Origin: Blastobasis lacticolella
Lineage: Eukaryota > Arthropoda > Insecta > Lepidoptera > Blastobasidae
DNA: 64,000 bases
NCBI GenBank assembly: GCA_905147135.1
Contig: LR990044.1
Span: forward strand, 12,900,122 to 12,964,121
Reading direction: 5' to 3'
Shown here: in pieces, positions 63,748 through 64,000 of the stretch
Position numbering within the stretch: the stretch's first letter is position 1
Layout: each line of letters starts with the position of its first letter
Notes under the pieces: model-generated
What the model was told of the DNA's origin: nothing
Database searches by the model: none
Seen by the model: only the letters and a program-made list of their open reading frames with translations
Made by a program: the position numbers and the translations under genes

Positions 63748-64000
63748 GGTCATCATCACAGCCCGTAACAGTCCACTGCAGGACTTAGGGCCTCTCCCAT
63801 GAAAGGGGAGGTTATTGCCATAATCTCCACGCTTGGCAGGCGGGTTGGAGATCGCAGTGTTAAAATATAACAATGGAAAATGCTGCTGCCCATTTTCCAG
63901 ACTACGGAGACTCTTGATCTTTTGCCTCGAAAACATAAGTCGCCTTGTACGACACCCATGAGTGTTGGTGCTATTCTACTCTGCCGGGCACCACACCGCC
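63748..64000 (-). repeat. Dispersed repeat C, reaching the window edge
   Basis: Reverse complement of 46821-47084 from catcatcacagcccgtaaca to ccgggcaccacacc. Its head-side end may lie just beyond the window. Confidence 0.75.

Overview
The window looks like non-genic DNA from an insect nuclear genome, most likely a moth or butterfly (inference). It is AT-rich, full of the gtaggta/tacctac words common in lepidopteran DNA, and packed with tRNA-headed SINEs with (GAT)n tails, RNase H-bearing, CR1-like, Jockey-like and RTE-like LINEs, TA-flanked MITEs and small Helitrons. I found no convincing host protein gene, no intact tRNA or rRNA gene and no CRISPR. Every coding signal I recognise belongs to a transposable element. 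All comparisons were done by eye, with no database search.

Layout: 1-7.2 kb holds a LINE reverse-transcriptase relic, SINE-A copies and a 1.6 kb element with 0.2 kb terminal inverted repeats. 7245-14313 is a complete-looking LTR element on the minus strand: two 824-bp LTRs with one difference seen, a CAGG target duplication, a 13-nt match to a tRNA-Leu primer site, and a 5.4 kb interior with no recognisable gag or pol. A related repeat at 1740-1870 preserves the empty target site. 14.3-31 kb is old repeat DNA with SINEs, MITEs and LINE relics. 31-35.2 kb has a CR1-like LINE inserted into an RTE-like fragment and a Jockey-like LINE with an 11-bp target duplication. 35-54 kb is a mosaic of Helitrons, nested MITEs, SINE-A and SINE-B copies, a 5S rRNA-derived repeat and a 61-bp hairpin with a 9-bp target duplication.

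54-62 kb holds the strongest coding sequence: a full-length LINE (55890-61894) with two intact, overlapping ORFs. ORF1 is a 510-aa protein and ORF2 a 1212-aa endonuclease/reverse transcriptase/RNase H. The element has a 13-bp target duplication and an (ATCT)n tail. A second, inverted copy of the same family (54160-54758) is 5'-truncated and has lost about 945 bp internally. The full-length LINE sits inside a second copy of the 5S-derived repeat.

Functionally, the intact LINE could supply reverse transcriptase and endonuclease for itself. The SINEs, the gutted LTR element, the MITEs and the Helitrons are non-autonomous and depend on enzymes encoded elsewhere. The value of the window is as a record of nested insertions, several with target duplications or paralogous empty sites that can be checked directly.
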